Shown piece by piece: positions 16,224 to 25,164 of a stretch of 64,000 nucleotides of DNA (its first letter is position 1; every line of letters begins with the position of its first letter). Location of the stretch: positions 1 to 64,000 of the forward strand of contig CADCLN010000003.1 in NCBI GenBank assembly GCA_902802265.1, in the 5' to 3' direction. The notes under the pieces were generated by a model. That model saw nothing but the letters and a program-made list of their open reading frames with translations, had not been told where the DNA came from and searched no databases. Made by a program: the position numbers and the translations under genes. This stretch comes from an uncultured Bacteroidales bacterium. GTDB lineage: Bacteria > Bacteroidota > Bacteroidia > Bacteroidales > Bacteroidaceae.

Positions 16224-19200
16224 ATGAAACAGAGACTTTTATTCATGGGTGCCATGCTGCTATCCGTGTGCGCATGGGCACAGGAGGATGTGACAGGACA
16301 GTACCTGAAGAATCCTTCGTTTGAGTTGGATGACATTTCTAAATTGCCGCTTGATGGCACACGTGCCGCTAACGGAAGTGGTGCCTACGGTGCTACATCG
16401 GTTGAAGGATGGACGCTGAGCGGTGTCTATATGGTCAGCGACATCATGACGGCTTCGGCTACGGCTACCGACAACAATTTTGGTGCACCAGGCCAGCCGT
16501 CAGATGGTAAGCAGATGTATTATGTCCGTAATGCTTGGAGTGCCTCGCAGGTCAGTCTGTTACAGACGGTGAAACTGCCCGCAGGCAAGTATCGCATTAC
16601 GTTAGATAACAAGTGTGTTACACAGTCATCCCATGAAGCCAGCCTTGTGGCAGGAACTGCGAGCCTAAGCCTCACGTTCCTGAATGCGATGCCAGCGCAG
16701 TGGACGACCAGTGTGCTTGACTTTGAACTGTCGGCAGAAACCTCCTTGGCTGTGGGACTGAAAGTGTCGTTTGGCAGTGGTAGCGGAGGTTCGATTCTGA
16801 TTGACAATTTCCGTCTGTACCTGTTGCCCAATGACTATGTGGAACCAGAAGATCCGACAGAAGAGACGGTTCCTTCCTATACCGAGGGCATCATCACTGG
16901 TGACTTTGTGGCTGAACCGCAGATGAAGTCCGACCTGCTGCAGATGTTGGCTGACTTCTCTCGCTATATGGTGAACGACTGGTTTCAGTGTGCTGCACCG
17001 AACAGCCTGGGCGAATCGTGCGGTTTCTTCAACGGCGAAAATTCGGGTAGCAGCGGTGAACAAGGTGTGCGTCCCAATGCAGACCTCAGCATGATTTGCG
17101 CTTTCCTTGTGAAATACGGAAAACCTGCGGGTGTCACTCTGCCATCGGGCGTGACTTGGAGCAAGATTGAAGAAATGGCGATGAAGTCGCTCATTTTTGC
17201 TTACTCCACACATAAGGCTAATAAGTTGAAAGTTTGTTCAGACAACAAATACTGGGGTAGTATCGCTAACAATGGAAGTGCTGTGTGGGAGTCCAGCCTA
17301 TGGGCAATGTCAGTGGCCTATTCAGCCTATTTCCAGTGGGAAAAATTGTCTGCCGAACAGAGAAATTATATCTACAAACTGCTGAAGGCTGAATGTAACT
17401 ACGAGCTGGAACGTGATATCCCGACAGGTTATGCGGGCGACACGAAGGCTGAAGAGAATGGTTGGGAGGCTGATATCCTGGCTGCCACACTGGGACTGTT
17501 CCCCAACGATGAGCTGGCACCGAAGTGGTTCGAGCGTCTGAGAGAATTTGCGGTGAACAGCTATTCGCACCCGATGGATGCGCAGGACACGACGGTCATT
17601 GACTCGTGGTATGACCAGAAGACGGTGGCTGACCTCTACAAGGGACAGAACCTCTATGACGACTATTCGTTGCAGAATCACAACCTGTTCCACACCAGTT
17701 ATCAGAACGTGGTGATGCAGGAGCTGGGTGAAGCAGCTTTAGCTCTGAAGATGTTCCAGCAGGGACTTTCGGGCGAAGAAAAATGGAAGACCAATGCGCT
17801 GATGCACAACAATCAGCTGGTGCAGGACAGCATTCTGAACTGGTTGGCGCTGGCCGACGGCGAATTGGCCATGCCGAATGGCAACGACTGGTCGCTCTTC
17901 CTCTACGACCAAATCACCAGCTACTCCACACAGGCTTGTTTCCAGCAGGATGTGAATGCGCTGCTCCTGGAGAATATGGCGTATAAGTATATCAAGGCAC
18001 GTCAGAAGACGACGACGGACGGTTCGTGGTTGCTGCGTCCCGATGTAGGTGCACGGCGCATGGGCGTGGAGGCTCACCGTGTGATGATGACCTATCTGAT
18101 GCACGAGGTGCTTTCTACGGCAGATCTGACGCCGAAGACATGGCAGGATTTCAATGCAGAGTTTTCGGAGGCAAAGATGATTCCGTGCCAGAACGTTGTG
18201 CGTGCTGCTACCGACAGCCGTTTCTCCTGCTTCTCGTGGTCAACAGGCCTGAAGAGCTATACGGGATATTTTGCCAGCAATTCGCCCGACAAGAACAAGA
18301 TTGTGGTGCCTTATCGAGCCAACAACACGGGCAACCTGCTGGGCTGGTATGAAGTATCGGGCAAGGGCAACAATGCTACGCCTGTGGTCAGCGGCATCTA
18401 TCAGTTGAAGGGCAACGGCTATGTGATGAATGGTGAAATCAACACGAATGACAACACGCTGAACAATCGCTTCGCCATTTATTCTACGCCACAGAATGCC
18501 ATCATCTATCTGGACTATGTGACAGCCAACACCGCAGCCACCATCACCGCAGAGAAGGGTGGTCTGTTGGCTATCTCTACCGACGAACTGATGAAGACTA
18601 CGCGTACATTATATTATAACAAGACCGACAGCACCTTTACGCACAAACAGCTGGACGGTTCTGTCTTTACCCGCATGGAGAGCGACTGGGTGAACATCGA
18701 CAACGAACTGGGTGTGATTGGCAGGAACGGCAAGCAGATAGCTTTCGGAGACCGTGGAGCCAACAATTCCATTTACACGTCGAAGCTGTACCCCATGTAT
18801 TCGAATGAAAGTCGCTCGGTGGCAAAGGATGCTGTGGTAGATGCTCGCCACCTGGTGTATTACAGTAAGACGGATGCTGCCGAAACGCAGGCGTTGGCTC
18901 AGTTTGTCGTACCGTTGCGACCGTTGTTGCCTGAAGGTTGGAACGGTGTGATTGCGACGGATTACGACCACTTCTATATGCTCATCAGCAACTTCCGTGG
19001 TGCAGAGAATACGGCTACCATTCGCGGCATTCAGTATCAGGGCTGGGCGCCTGTCTTTCCGCAGCAGACAACCCTCATCGACAACAATACTTCGACGGTG
19101 ACGCTGACGGTGAATCAGAACAATTCTGTGGCATACGGTCTTCGTCTGATGGTGAAAGGTAGCGATGTGGAAGCTTGGCTGGAGAACGACACCACGGTTT

Positions 19201-19997
19201 ATATCAAAGCCACAAAAGATGCCGTCGTTTCTGTAGGCATCTGTTTGAATGGAAAGGATGAGGTGGTTTATAAGAATGATTTTGAAATCAAGAAGGGAGA
19301 GACCGTAAAGGCCTATCTGGAAGGTAATGAGGTATGCATTCAGAATGCAGTTTCCTTTCCCGAAAACTCAAAAAGGGATTATACGGGCTACATCGTCAAC
19401 CCCTCGTTTGAAGGATCGACAAGCTATGGTTGGAAGGGCCAGCCAACGGTGAACTACGATTGTGCTGAAAAGTGGAATACCACGTTCAACATCTATCAGA
19501 CCATAGAGGGAGTGCCTGCTGGCCAGTATTTGCTGACTTGCCAGGGATTTTATCGTGACGGCAGTTCTGACACAGCAGCCCAGCATCGTTCTGCCGGCAA
19601 AGAGGCACTCAATGCCATCCTATATGCCAACGACTCGACGGTTGCCCTGCAGTCCATTTATGAAGAGGCAAACAAGAAGGGGGCCATCGGCATCAAGCAA
19701 TCAACTTATGGTTATGTGCCCAACACGATGGAACAGACTTCGGCTTATTTTCGTTCCGGACTGTACGTCAACTCATTGCTTTGCACCGTAGGAGAGGACG
19801 GCAAACTGACCATCGGTGTGAAGAAGACGGTGAGCAACAGCAACGACTGGGCTATCTTCGACAACTTCACCCTGACTCGCGTCATTGAGGAAGAACCTGA
19901 AGAACCCGAAGAGCCCAACCCCTACGACATTGATGAGGACGGACAGATTACTGTTGCCGACATCACCTTGTTAATTGAAATCTATTTGGGAGAGTAA
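16224..19997 (+). CDS. Large secreted probable polysaccharide-active protein with dockerin-like C-terminus
   Basis: A 1257-residue secreted protein (signal MKQRLLFMGAMLLSVCAWA). Apparent layout: N-terminal jelly-roll module (about 25-205, GQYLKNPSFELDD, ILIDNFRLYLL); a helical domain (about 230-640) with repeated W, N and H motifs (NGSAVWESSLWAMSVAYSAY, LQNHNLFHTSYQN) like an alpha/alpha toroid; a beta-sandwich region (about 660-1030), an order reminiscent of toroid polysaccharide lyases; a second jelly roll (about 1075-1230, GYIVNPSFEGSTSYGWKG); and a last ~25 residues, YDIDEDGQITVADITLLIE, resembling one dockerin or EF-hand half. No catalytic residues can be fixed by eye. It may be a new lyase or hydrolase family. 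It stands alone with no SusC/SusD pair nearby. Confidence 0.6.
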   Translation: MKQRLLFMGAMLLSVCAWAQEDVTGQYLKNPSFELDDISKLPLDGTRAANGSGAYGATSVEGWTLSGVYMVSDIMTASATATDNNFGAPGQPSDGKQMYYVRNAWSASQVSLLQTVKLPAGKYRITLDNKCVTQSSHEASLVAGTASLSLTFLNAMPAQWTTSVLDFELSAETSLAVGLKVSFGSGSGGSILIDNFRLYLLPNDYVEPEDPTEETVPSYTEGIITGDFVAEPQMKSDLLQMLADFSRYMVNDWFQCAAPNSLGESCGFFNGENSGSSGEQGVRPNADLSMICAFLVKYGKPAGVTLPSGVTWSKIEEMAMKSLIFAYSTHKANKLKVCSDNKYWGSIANNGSAVWESSLWAMSVAYSAYFQWEKLSAEQRNYIYKLLKAECNYELERDIPTGYAGDTKAEENGWEADILAATLGLFPNDELAPKWFERLREFAVNSYSHPMDAQDTTVIDSWYDQKTVADLYKGQNLYDDYSLQNHNLFHTSYQNVVMQELGEAALALKMFQQGLSGEEKWKTNALMHNNQLVQDSILNWLALADGELAMPNGNDWSLFLYDQITSYSTQACFQQDVNALLLENMAYKYIKARQKTTTDGSWLLRPDVGARRMGVEAHRVMMTYLMHEVLSTADLTPKTWQDFNAEFSEAKMIPCQNVVRAATDSRFSCFSWSTGLKSYTGYFASNSPDKNKIVVPYRANNTGNLLGWYEVSGKGNNATPVVSGIYQLKGNGYVMNGEINTNDNTLNNRFAIYSTPQNAIIYLDYVTANTAATITAEKGGLLAISTDELMKTTRTLYYNKTDSTFTHKQLDGSVFTRMESDWVNIDNELGVIGRNGKQIAFGDRGANNSIYTSKLYPMYSNESRSVAKDAVVDARHLVYYSKTDAAETQALAQFVVPLRPLLPEGWNGVIATDYDHFYMLISNFRGAENTATIRGIQYQGWAPVFPQQTTLIDNNTSTVTLTVNQNNSVAYGLRLMVKGSDVEAWLENDTTVYIKATKDAVVSVGICLNGKDEVVYKNDFEIKKGETVKAYLEGNEVCIQNAVSFPENSKRDYTGYIVNPSFEGSTSYGWKGQPTVNYDCAEKWNTTFNIYQTIEGVPAGQYLLTCQGFYRDGSSDTAAQHRSAGKEALNAILYANDSTVALQSIYEEANKKGAIGIKQSTYGYVPNTMEQTSAYFRSGLYVNSLLCTVGEDGKLTIGVKKTVSNSNDWAIFDNFTLTRVIEEEPEEPEEPNPYDIDEDGQITVADITLLIEIYLGE

Positions 19998-20048
19998 AAG
20001 TTAAAGAATAACTTGGTACACAATACGCCTGCGGCGGCTCCCAAAAAA

Positions 20049-20119
20049 ACAAAAGAAAACAAGAAAAAACAAAAGAAAACTTATGATACAATCAATTGTT
20101 TTTTCTTGTTTTCTTTTGT
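20049..20119. terminator. Long A/T hairpin between convergent genes
   Basis: A perfect 22-bp inverted repeat, ACAAAAGAAAACAAG... at 20049-20070 and its complement at 20098-20119, with a 27-nt loop and T or A runs on both sides. It lies between the ends of the convergent large secreted gene and panD, so it probably stops transcription from both directions. A small stem ACCGC/GCGGT lies at about 20139-20152. Confidence 0.7.
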
Positions 20120-20162
20120 CTTTTCTTGTTTTTTTAAGACCGCGACTGCGGTTAAGTGACCG

Positions 20163-20513
20163 TTAAAAAGATAATTTGTTTCTTTGGTCGGGGAATAGGA
20201 TGGTGGGGGTCCATTGCTTGGCTTCTTCAAAGTCCATCATGGCATACGACATGATGATGACAACATCGCCCACCTGCACTTTGCGGGCAGCAGCACCGTT
20301 CAGACAAATGCAGCCGCTGCCACGTTCACCTTTGATAATATACGTGTCGAAACGTTCTCCGTTGTTATTGTTGACGATATAGACCCTTTCGCCTGCAATC
20401 AGATTGGCAGCGTCCATCAGGTCCTCGTCAATCGTGATACTGCCCATGTAGTTCAGGTTTGCTTCTGTCACATGAGCACAGTGAATCTTCGACTTCAATA
20501 CTTCTATCTGCAT
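20163..20513 (-). CDS. panD: Aspartate 1-decarboxylase proenzyme
   Basis: Pyruvoyl enzyme that makes beta-alanine from aspartate for pantothenate. The self-cleavage site Gly24-Ser25 is visible in YMGSITID, with the downstream [25 protein letters not shown] and the conserved [19 protein letters not shown]. Its 116 residues are normal. It begins 2 bp after the panC stop, so the two genes form one transcript for coenzyme A supply. Confidence 0.96.
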   Translation of the reverse strand: MQIEVLKSKIHCAHVTEANLNYMGSITIDEDLMDAANLIAGERVYIVNNNNGERFDTYIIKGERGSGCICLNGAAARKVQVGDVVIIMSYAMMDFEEAKQWTPTILFPDQRNKLSF

Positions 20514-20515
20514 TC

Positions 20516-21364
20516 CTATTTATACTTTATATTATCAATCAATCGGATGGGAGTGTGACCACAGAACACGGTGATACAGCCCTGTATGTGTTCCGCTTCT
20601 GTCCACTGGCTGACGCTTGCCAACGTCTCTGCATTCACGATTTCGTAATACTGCACTTCCAGTCCCTCCACACCGTTAATCTGATTGGTGACCATCGTCT
20701 TGGTTTCCTCCACGGTGTGCGTCTTGCTATAGTCCACACTTTCGCTCAACGCCTTGAAGATGGCAGGTGCAATCTGACGTTCCTCTGCCGTGAGCAGCGT
20801 GTTTCTGCTCGACAGCGCCAGGCCGTCCTCTTCGCGGACAATGGGGCAGGGCACAATCTGCAAGGGGAAACCCTGGTCTTTCACCATGGCCTTGATGACT
20901 GCGATTTGCTGGAAATCCTTTTCGCCCAAATAAGCCCTGTCGGGTTCTGTGAACATGAAAAGTTTGCTGACGATTTGGCAAACCCCGTTGAAGTGTCCAG
21001 GGCGGAATGCGCCTTCCATCACTGTGTCGGTAGGTGGATAGCTGAAGCTGCGTGTATCGGGTTCGGGATAGATTTCCTCGGCAGCCGGTGCAAACACCAC
21101 CGTTGCGTTCAGCGATTCCAGCAACTTGCAGTCGGCATCCAGCGTGCGTGGATAATTTGCCAAATCATTCTTGTCATTAAACTGAGTGGGATTGACAAAC
21201 ACGCTCACCACCGTCACATCGTTCTCACTGACAGAACGAATGACCAGCGAAGCGTGCCCTCTGTGGAGCGCACCCATCGTGGGCACCAGTCCAATCGTTT
21301 TCTTTTCTTTCTTGAAAGCCGCTATCCGTGCCTTCAAATCCGCTATTGTATGAACAATTTCCAT
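20516..21364 (-). CDS. panC: Pantoate--beta-alanine ligase
   Basis: ATP-dependent ligase that joins pantoate to beta-alanine. The HIGH-type motif is in [15 protein letters not shown] near residue 27, then [35 protein letters not shown] and a KMSKS-like LALSSRN. Its 282 residues match the family. First gene of panC-panD. A weak TTACTTTG promoter-like box at 21388-21395 precedes it on the minus strand. Confidence 0.96.
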   Translation of the reverse strand: MEIVHTIADLKARIAAFKKEKKTIGLVPTMGALHRGHASLVIRSVSENDVTVVSVFVNPTQFNDKNDLANYPRTLDADCKLLESLNATVVFAPAAEEIYPEPDTRSFSYPPTDTVMEGAFRPGHFNGVCQIVSKLFMFTEPDRAYLGEKDFQQIAVIKAMVKDQGFPLQIVPCPIVREEDGLALSSRNTLLTAEERQIAPAIFKALSESVDYSKTHTVEETKTMVTNQINGVEGLEVQYYEIVNAETLASVSQWTEAEHIQGCITVFCGHTPIRLIDNIKYK

Positions 21365-21387
21365 AAACCAACGTTTAATAAATTGTG

Positions 21388-21395
21388 CAAAGTAA
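21388..21395 (-). promoter_or_regulatory. Near-consensus -7 box for panCD
   Basis: Minus strand TTACTTTG, one base off TAnnTTTG, 24 bp upstream of the panC start. Confidence 0.35.
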
Positions 21396-21808
21396 CGGAT
21401 AATAATTGATATATGAAAATTTTTGGTGGAAAAACACCTTTATAACGAAGAAAAGCGGAGAAAAATGAAAATTCTTAGTCCCACAAGCTTGTGTTAGAAA
21501 AAAGTAATAGTTACAAAATAAAAAGTTTTATGCAATTTGGCTTGATGGTGTGAATAAAATTTGTACCCCTGTAAAAGTAATAGCTATTACTGTAATGACG
21601 GATACAATTCTAAAAGATGAAATTCTACGATAGGAAAAACAAAAAAAGGCCTTGGTTTTTTGTCGCTTGAAGAAATGTAATGTCTATTTTAATCACCCAC
21701 GCATCTGATTAGCCCTAAATTTTTGACCACTCAATATGCGCACGCGACAACAGAAGATTGGCGGACTATAATAGTTAGAAATAGGATGAAAGGGTTCTGA
21801 AAAAATGA
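21396..21808. other. Gene-free AT-rich stretch with three palindromes
   Basis: No ORF is supported. Three symmetric sites are visible: CACAAGCTTGTG at 21482-21493 (12-bp perfect), GTAATAGTTAC at 21504-21514, and AGTAATAGCTATTACT at 21576-21591 (16-bp perfect). The last two share the sequence AAAGTAATAG. They could be operators for panCD or remnants at the edge of the AT-rich patch that follows. Confidence 0.55.
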
Positions 21809-21848
21809 AACCTCCCAAACGCAAAGTTTTTGATGCGTTTGGGAGGTT
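21809..21848 (-). terminator. Intrinsic terminator after the protease genes
   Basis: A perfect 15-bp stem (AACCTCCCAAACGCA at 21809-21823 with 21834-21848), 10-nt loop, followed on the minus strand by a T-rich run. It is 9 bp past the protease stop. Confidence 0.85.
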
Positions 21849-21857
21849 CACTTTATT

Positions 21858-22928
21858 TTACTTTGAACATTTTATCACATAGACAAAGTTTCTTGCTTTC
21901 TTTACTTGGTCTTTTAGTTGGAGTCCTGACATGGAATTATTGGTCGGAAGAATTGATAAATCGGCAACACTTTCAACAAGATTCTTTAGGTAAGAGGCTT
22001 TGATGGCATAGCTTGCATTTTCAGCTTCAGCATGTTTTGCACAGACCACTCCCACAAGATTCCCTTTCATGTCAAACATAGGACCACCACTGTTTCCTGG
22101 TTGCAGAGGTACAGATATTTGATAGTTAGCAATATTCCCATCAAATCCACTGCGTGAACTAATAATGCCATTGGTCAGTTTGATTTCTTCGCCCATAGTC
22201 TGTATGAGTGGGTATCCCAACACATATACATCTTCGCCTACATCTACCATTGCAGATTTGAAAGAATAGGGAATAGTGCCAAATCCTTTGAAGTCTTCAT
22301 CTTCAATTTTCAGCAAAGCCAAATCGCACACCTTATCCATTCCCACCACTTTTGCCTTATAGCTTTTTGTGAAGTCACCATTGATTCCGCTTACTTCAAT
22401 GTTTTTTGCTTCTTCTGCAACATGATGATTGGTTATAATATAGCTGTTTTTAAGCGCAAAGCCCGTGCCAGACCATAGTGAAGGTTTTGCACTTTCTGCT
22501 TTTTTATGTTCTTTTTCTTGTTTCTCTTTATAAGTGCGTAATTTTTCTATAACATTTTTATATATTTCTCCTTTATTACGGGTTGCATATGATATGGCAT
22601 CAGCATAACATTCTTGCTTATACATATCGTTAGCAGTCTCTATGATTTTTTTTGTATAATTAGTATACCAAGTAACTATTTCTTCCTCATCAGGGAGTTG
22701 TTCTAAATAATATGCTATAACATTGTATAATTCGCTGATTGCATTATCCGCAGATGCTTTGCGAGCTTCTTGCATCTGTAATACTGTGGCAGCCATTGAA
22801 ACGTAGTCTCTTGATATTGGCTGGTAAACTTTAGGTGTAAAAGTCGGTTGTGATGAACTTCCGGAAAGAAATTGTGCTGTTGATGTTAAACATGAACAGA
22901 AAAAAAAGAGAGAAATAATCTTTTTCAT
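21858..22928 (-). CDS. Secreted trypsin-like serine protease
   Basis: A 356-residue protein with a signal peptide (MKKIISLFFFCSCLTSTAQ). A charged helical region (about 60-150, DEEEIVTWYTNYTKK, TYKEKQEKEHKKAE) precedes an S1/DegP-like protease domain. The full triad is visible: His in YIITNHHVAEE, Asp in VCDLALLKI and Ser in LQPGNSGGPMFD. There is no PDZ domain. The end LQLKDQVKKARNFVYVIKCSK is closely copied in the next gene upstream. Lower GC than the flanking core genes suggests acquisition. It probably cleaves proteins in the periplasm or outside; the target is unknown. Confidence 0.85.
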   Translation of the reverse strand: MKKIISLFFFCSCLTSTAQFLSGSSSQPTFTPKVYQPISRDYVSMAATVLQMQEARKASADNAISELYNVIAYYLEQLPDEEEIVTWYTNYTKKIIETANDMYKQECYADAISYATRNKGEIYKNVIEKLRTYKEKQEKEHKKAESAKPSLWSGTGFALKNSYIITNHHVAEEAKNIEVSGINGDFTKSYKAKVVGMDKVCDLALLKIEDEDFKGFGTIPYSFKSAMVDVGEDVYVLGYPLIQTMGEEIKLTNGIISSRSGFDGNIANYQISVPLQPGNSGGPMFDMKGNLVGVVCAKHAEAENASYAIKASYLKNLVESVADLSILPTNNSMSGLQLKDQVKKARNFVYVIKCSK

Positions 22929-22962
22929 AATGATTTTTTTTTAATGTTAAAAAGTTATGGCG

Positions 22963-24078
22963 TCATTTTATACAATTAATTATATAGATAAAATTTTCAA
23001 ATGTTTTTATTTGATCTTTTATTTGTAATTTTGAAATGGATTTATTTTCTGATAAAATTAAAGTTCCTATTGAATTTTCAATAAAATTTTTCAAATAGGA
23101 TGCTTTCAAAACATAGATTGTATTTCCTGTCTCTGTATGTTTTGCACATGTAATACCAATAATGTTTCCTTTCATATCAAATACAGGTACACCTCTTTTT
23201 TCTGGTTGAATAGGCATGGATATCTGATAATATGTAACATCTCCATTAGAGTCACTTCGAGCATTTACTATTCCCTTAAAAAAATCGGCTTCTTTTTTTT
23301 GTGTTAAAGAATGACTAAGAGCATAAACTTCTTCACCGATATTAGCCATTGTTGACTTGATTGTATATGGAATCTTATCAAACAAGAGAGTGTCTTCTTC
23401 TATTTTCAATAGTACCCAATCACAGGTTTTATCTATTTTGACAATTTGGGCATTATAACTTTTTGTAAAATCTCCATTGATGCCATTTATGCTAATATGC
23501 TTAATGTTATCTTCAATATGTTGATTTGTGACAATATAGCCATTTTCAAGTGCAAATCCTATGCTTGTTATTTGTTGAGGAGTAGTTTTTGGAAGATTGG
23601 TCAAAGTTGTTATTGTAGTATTTTGAGCTTTAATGTAGTTTTCATTTTTTGAAAAATCAAAATGGTATGTCATTTTGTTAAATTCTTTGAGAGCCTTTTT
23701 GGTCGCTTTTTTAAAATCAGCAGATACGGACATTCCCATTCCTCGTCCTTCTAGGGTTTTAATATGTTTCCCATAAATATCTTTTATTGTGATGGTAACA
23801 TAATTATATCCAAAAACAACATTACTATGTGAAATTGAAACAAGTAGGACTAAAGTCTTTTCTGCATTAGACATAAAATTTATATTTCTATATTGAATAG
23901 GTTGGAATCCTTTATCTATAAAAGCTTTTGTAACCATTGCAGAAATACCCCAAATGTCATTTTCTCCGCCATTATATTTTAATTCTTCCACATAGACATA
24001 CTTATATGCATCAAAATTTTGTGCATAAGATGAAAATAAGTGCATTAAGAATATGAATAAAAGTGTAATCTTTTTCAT
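22963..24078 (-). CDS. Catalytically dead paralogue of the adjacent serine protease
   Basis: A 371-residue secreted protein (signal MKKITLLFIFLMHLFSSYA). The C-terminal 220 residues align with the neighbouring protease almost end to end: GINGDFTKSY, FDMKGNxxGxxCAKH, and the matching tail LQIKDQIKTFENFIYIINC. His (TNQHIED) and Asp (TCDWVLLKI) are kept, but GNSGGP is replaced by EKRGVP, so the catalytic serine is arginine. The N-terminal 150 residues differ: FDAYKYVYVEELKYNGGENDIWGISAMVTKAF looks like a beta/alpha accessory domain. Intact over its whole length, so it is likely a binding or regulatory pseudoprotease rather than a decayed gene. Confidence 0.82.
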   Translation of the reverse strand: MKKITLLFIFLMHLFSSYAQNFDAYKYVYVEELKYNGGENDIWGISAMVTKAFIDKGFQPIQYRNINFMSNAEKTLVLLVSISHSNVVFGYNYVTITIKDIYGKHIKTLEGRGMGMSVSADFKKATKKALKEFNKMTYHFDFSKNENYIKAQNTTITTLTNLPKTTPQQITSIGFALENGYIVTNQHIEDNIKHISINGINGDFTKSYNAQIVKIDKTCDWVLLKIEEDTLLFDKIPYTIKSTMANIGEEVYALSHSLTQKKEADFFKGIVNARSDSNGDVTYYQISMPIQPEKRGVPVFDMKGNIIGITCAKHTETGNTIYVLKASYLKNFIENSIGTLILSENKSISKLQIKDQIKTFENFIYIINCIK

Positions 24079-24106
24079 GTTATGTGAATAAAAATGATTT
24101 ATGAAA

Positions 24107-24847
24107 TTAGTTTACTGTTATTTTTGAAAGTTCATATGATAATTTATATGTTTCTTTGATTATATTTCCTATAGTTTCTGCTGCTTTTTCTTGTATAAAT
24201 GGAGAAAGAACAACCTTGTTAATGAGTTTTTTATAATCAACATTAAAAGTTTTCCCTTTTTTCTTGTCAACATTTTCTTTGTACATATTTGTTATACCGT
24301 CTTTAGGTCTGAAGTAGAAGCGAAATTCATTTTCGCTAGCGTAGTGAGAATCTTTTACAAACCAACTGTTTTCAACAATGGAAGGATAGTGAAAACCTTC
24401 ATAACAAATATTTCCACATACAATATCATAATCTGTTGTTTCTAACGCACAGACAAAGTTGTCAATAGTTGTTTCTATCCGTATCCCTATTTTCGTTGTG
24501 TATGATTTCCACATCAAATAATTTTCTTCTTTTGTGAGAGTCCAACATGATGCTAGTAATAGAGTAGATTCTTCAAATAGTTCAAACATTTTATTAATCA
24601 TTTCACTATCATGTTTTTTTTCATCCTCATTAAGTTCTTTTCCACTTAAATGTATTGGAAAAATGTGAGTTCCAAATCGTTTGTTATGTAAAAGTTTTTT
24701 TTCTTTGTTGTCAAGAAAATGCTTTTTAAAAGTTACAAAATATTGATTGCTTTCCACTATACTGAGAAAATAATCAAAATCCATATACTGGAATATAGGA
24801 GTATTTGGATTAAAATGATGAAAAATATAATACGTTTGATTTTGCAT
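24107..24847 (-). CDS. DUF2971-like cytoplasmic protein
   Basis: A 246-residue protein with no signal peptide. The features of DUF2971 are visible: a C/S-W-x(n)-MWKSYTTKIGIRIE core (residues about 125-145) and a later YASENEFRFYFRP segment. DUF2971 proteins are scattered in accessory regions and have no settled activity. It is the first gene on the strand followed by the two protease-like genes with 28- and 34-bp gaps, so the three are likely one transcript. Strongly AT-rich. The family call is moderate because only short motifs match. Confidence 0.6.
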   Translation of the reverse strand: MQNQTYYIFHHFNPNTPIFQYMDFDYFLSIVESNQYFVTFKKHFLDNKEKKLLHNKRFGTHIFPIHLSGKELNEDEKKHDSEMINKMFELFEESTLLLASCWTLTKEENYLMWKSYTTKIGIRIETTIDNFVCALETTDYDIVCGNICYEGFHYPSIVENSWFVKDSHYASENEFRFYFRPKDGITNMYKENVDKKKGKTFNVDYKKLINKVVLSPFIQEKAAETIGNIIKETYKLSYELSKITVN

Positions 24848-24888
24848 AGCTTCAAATCTTTATTGTTAATAAGCATACAGTGAGGGCT

Positions 24889-25160
24889 AAGCATTCATAA
24901 TTACACAAAAATGGCGTGACCATTCTTATGCGCTTAGCTGAGGGGTGGCCTCGGAATTGGAACCCCTGAATGTAGAAAAGAATGCGCCACGCCATAGGGC
25001 GTGTGCATAGCTAAAACTACATTCCGGGATTGCCATTCATGAATGGAGGCAACTCCCTTTACATATTATTCGAGCATATTCCAGAAGAGTTTCCGAGGCT
25101 CTTGGCTAAGCGCGAAATAATAGCTAATGCTTGTTGGTTTCGGGATTTCTCCCCCGAACC
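24889..25160 (-). ncRNA. Highly structured RNA, family not identified
   Basis: The region folds into nested, separate stems. Outer AAGCATT (25126-25132 with 24889-24895); GCGCTTAGC (24930-24938 with 25105-25113); GCCTCGGAA (24948-24956 with 25091-25099); GAATGTAG (24968-24975 with 25017-25024) capped by a strong hairpin at 24982-25008; a TTGCC/GGCAA hairpin at 25026-25057; and a 5' hairpin at 25136-25160. A TACCTTTG box on the minus strand sits just upstream (25165-25172), which sets the strand. It is a leader or separate RNA before the DUF2971 gene at 24847. It could be a 6S-like RNA, a cis-regulatory leader or a mobile-element RNA; tmRNA and RNase P signatures were not seen. Confidence 0.55.
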
Positions 25161-25164
25161 GCTG

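Noticed and set aside
22963-24078. Annotation as an active serine protease
   Set aside because: The serine motif is EKRGVP; without a serine nucleophile it should not be called an active protease.
24889-25160. tmRNA, RNase P RNA or retron RNA
   Set aside because: No tmRNA tRNA-like ends, none of the RNase P conserved core motifs could be found, and no reverse transcriptase gene is in the window. The identity is left open.
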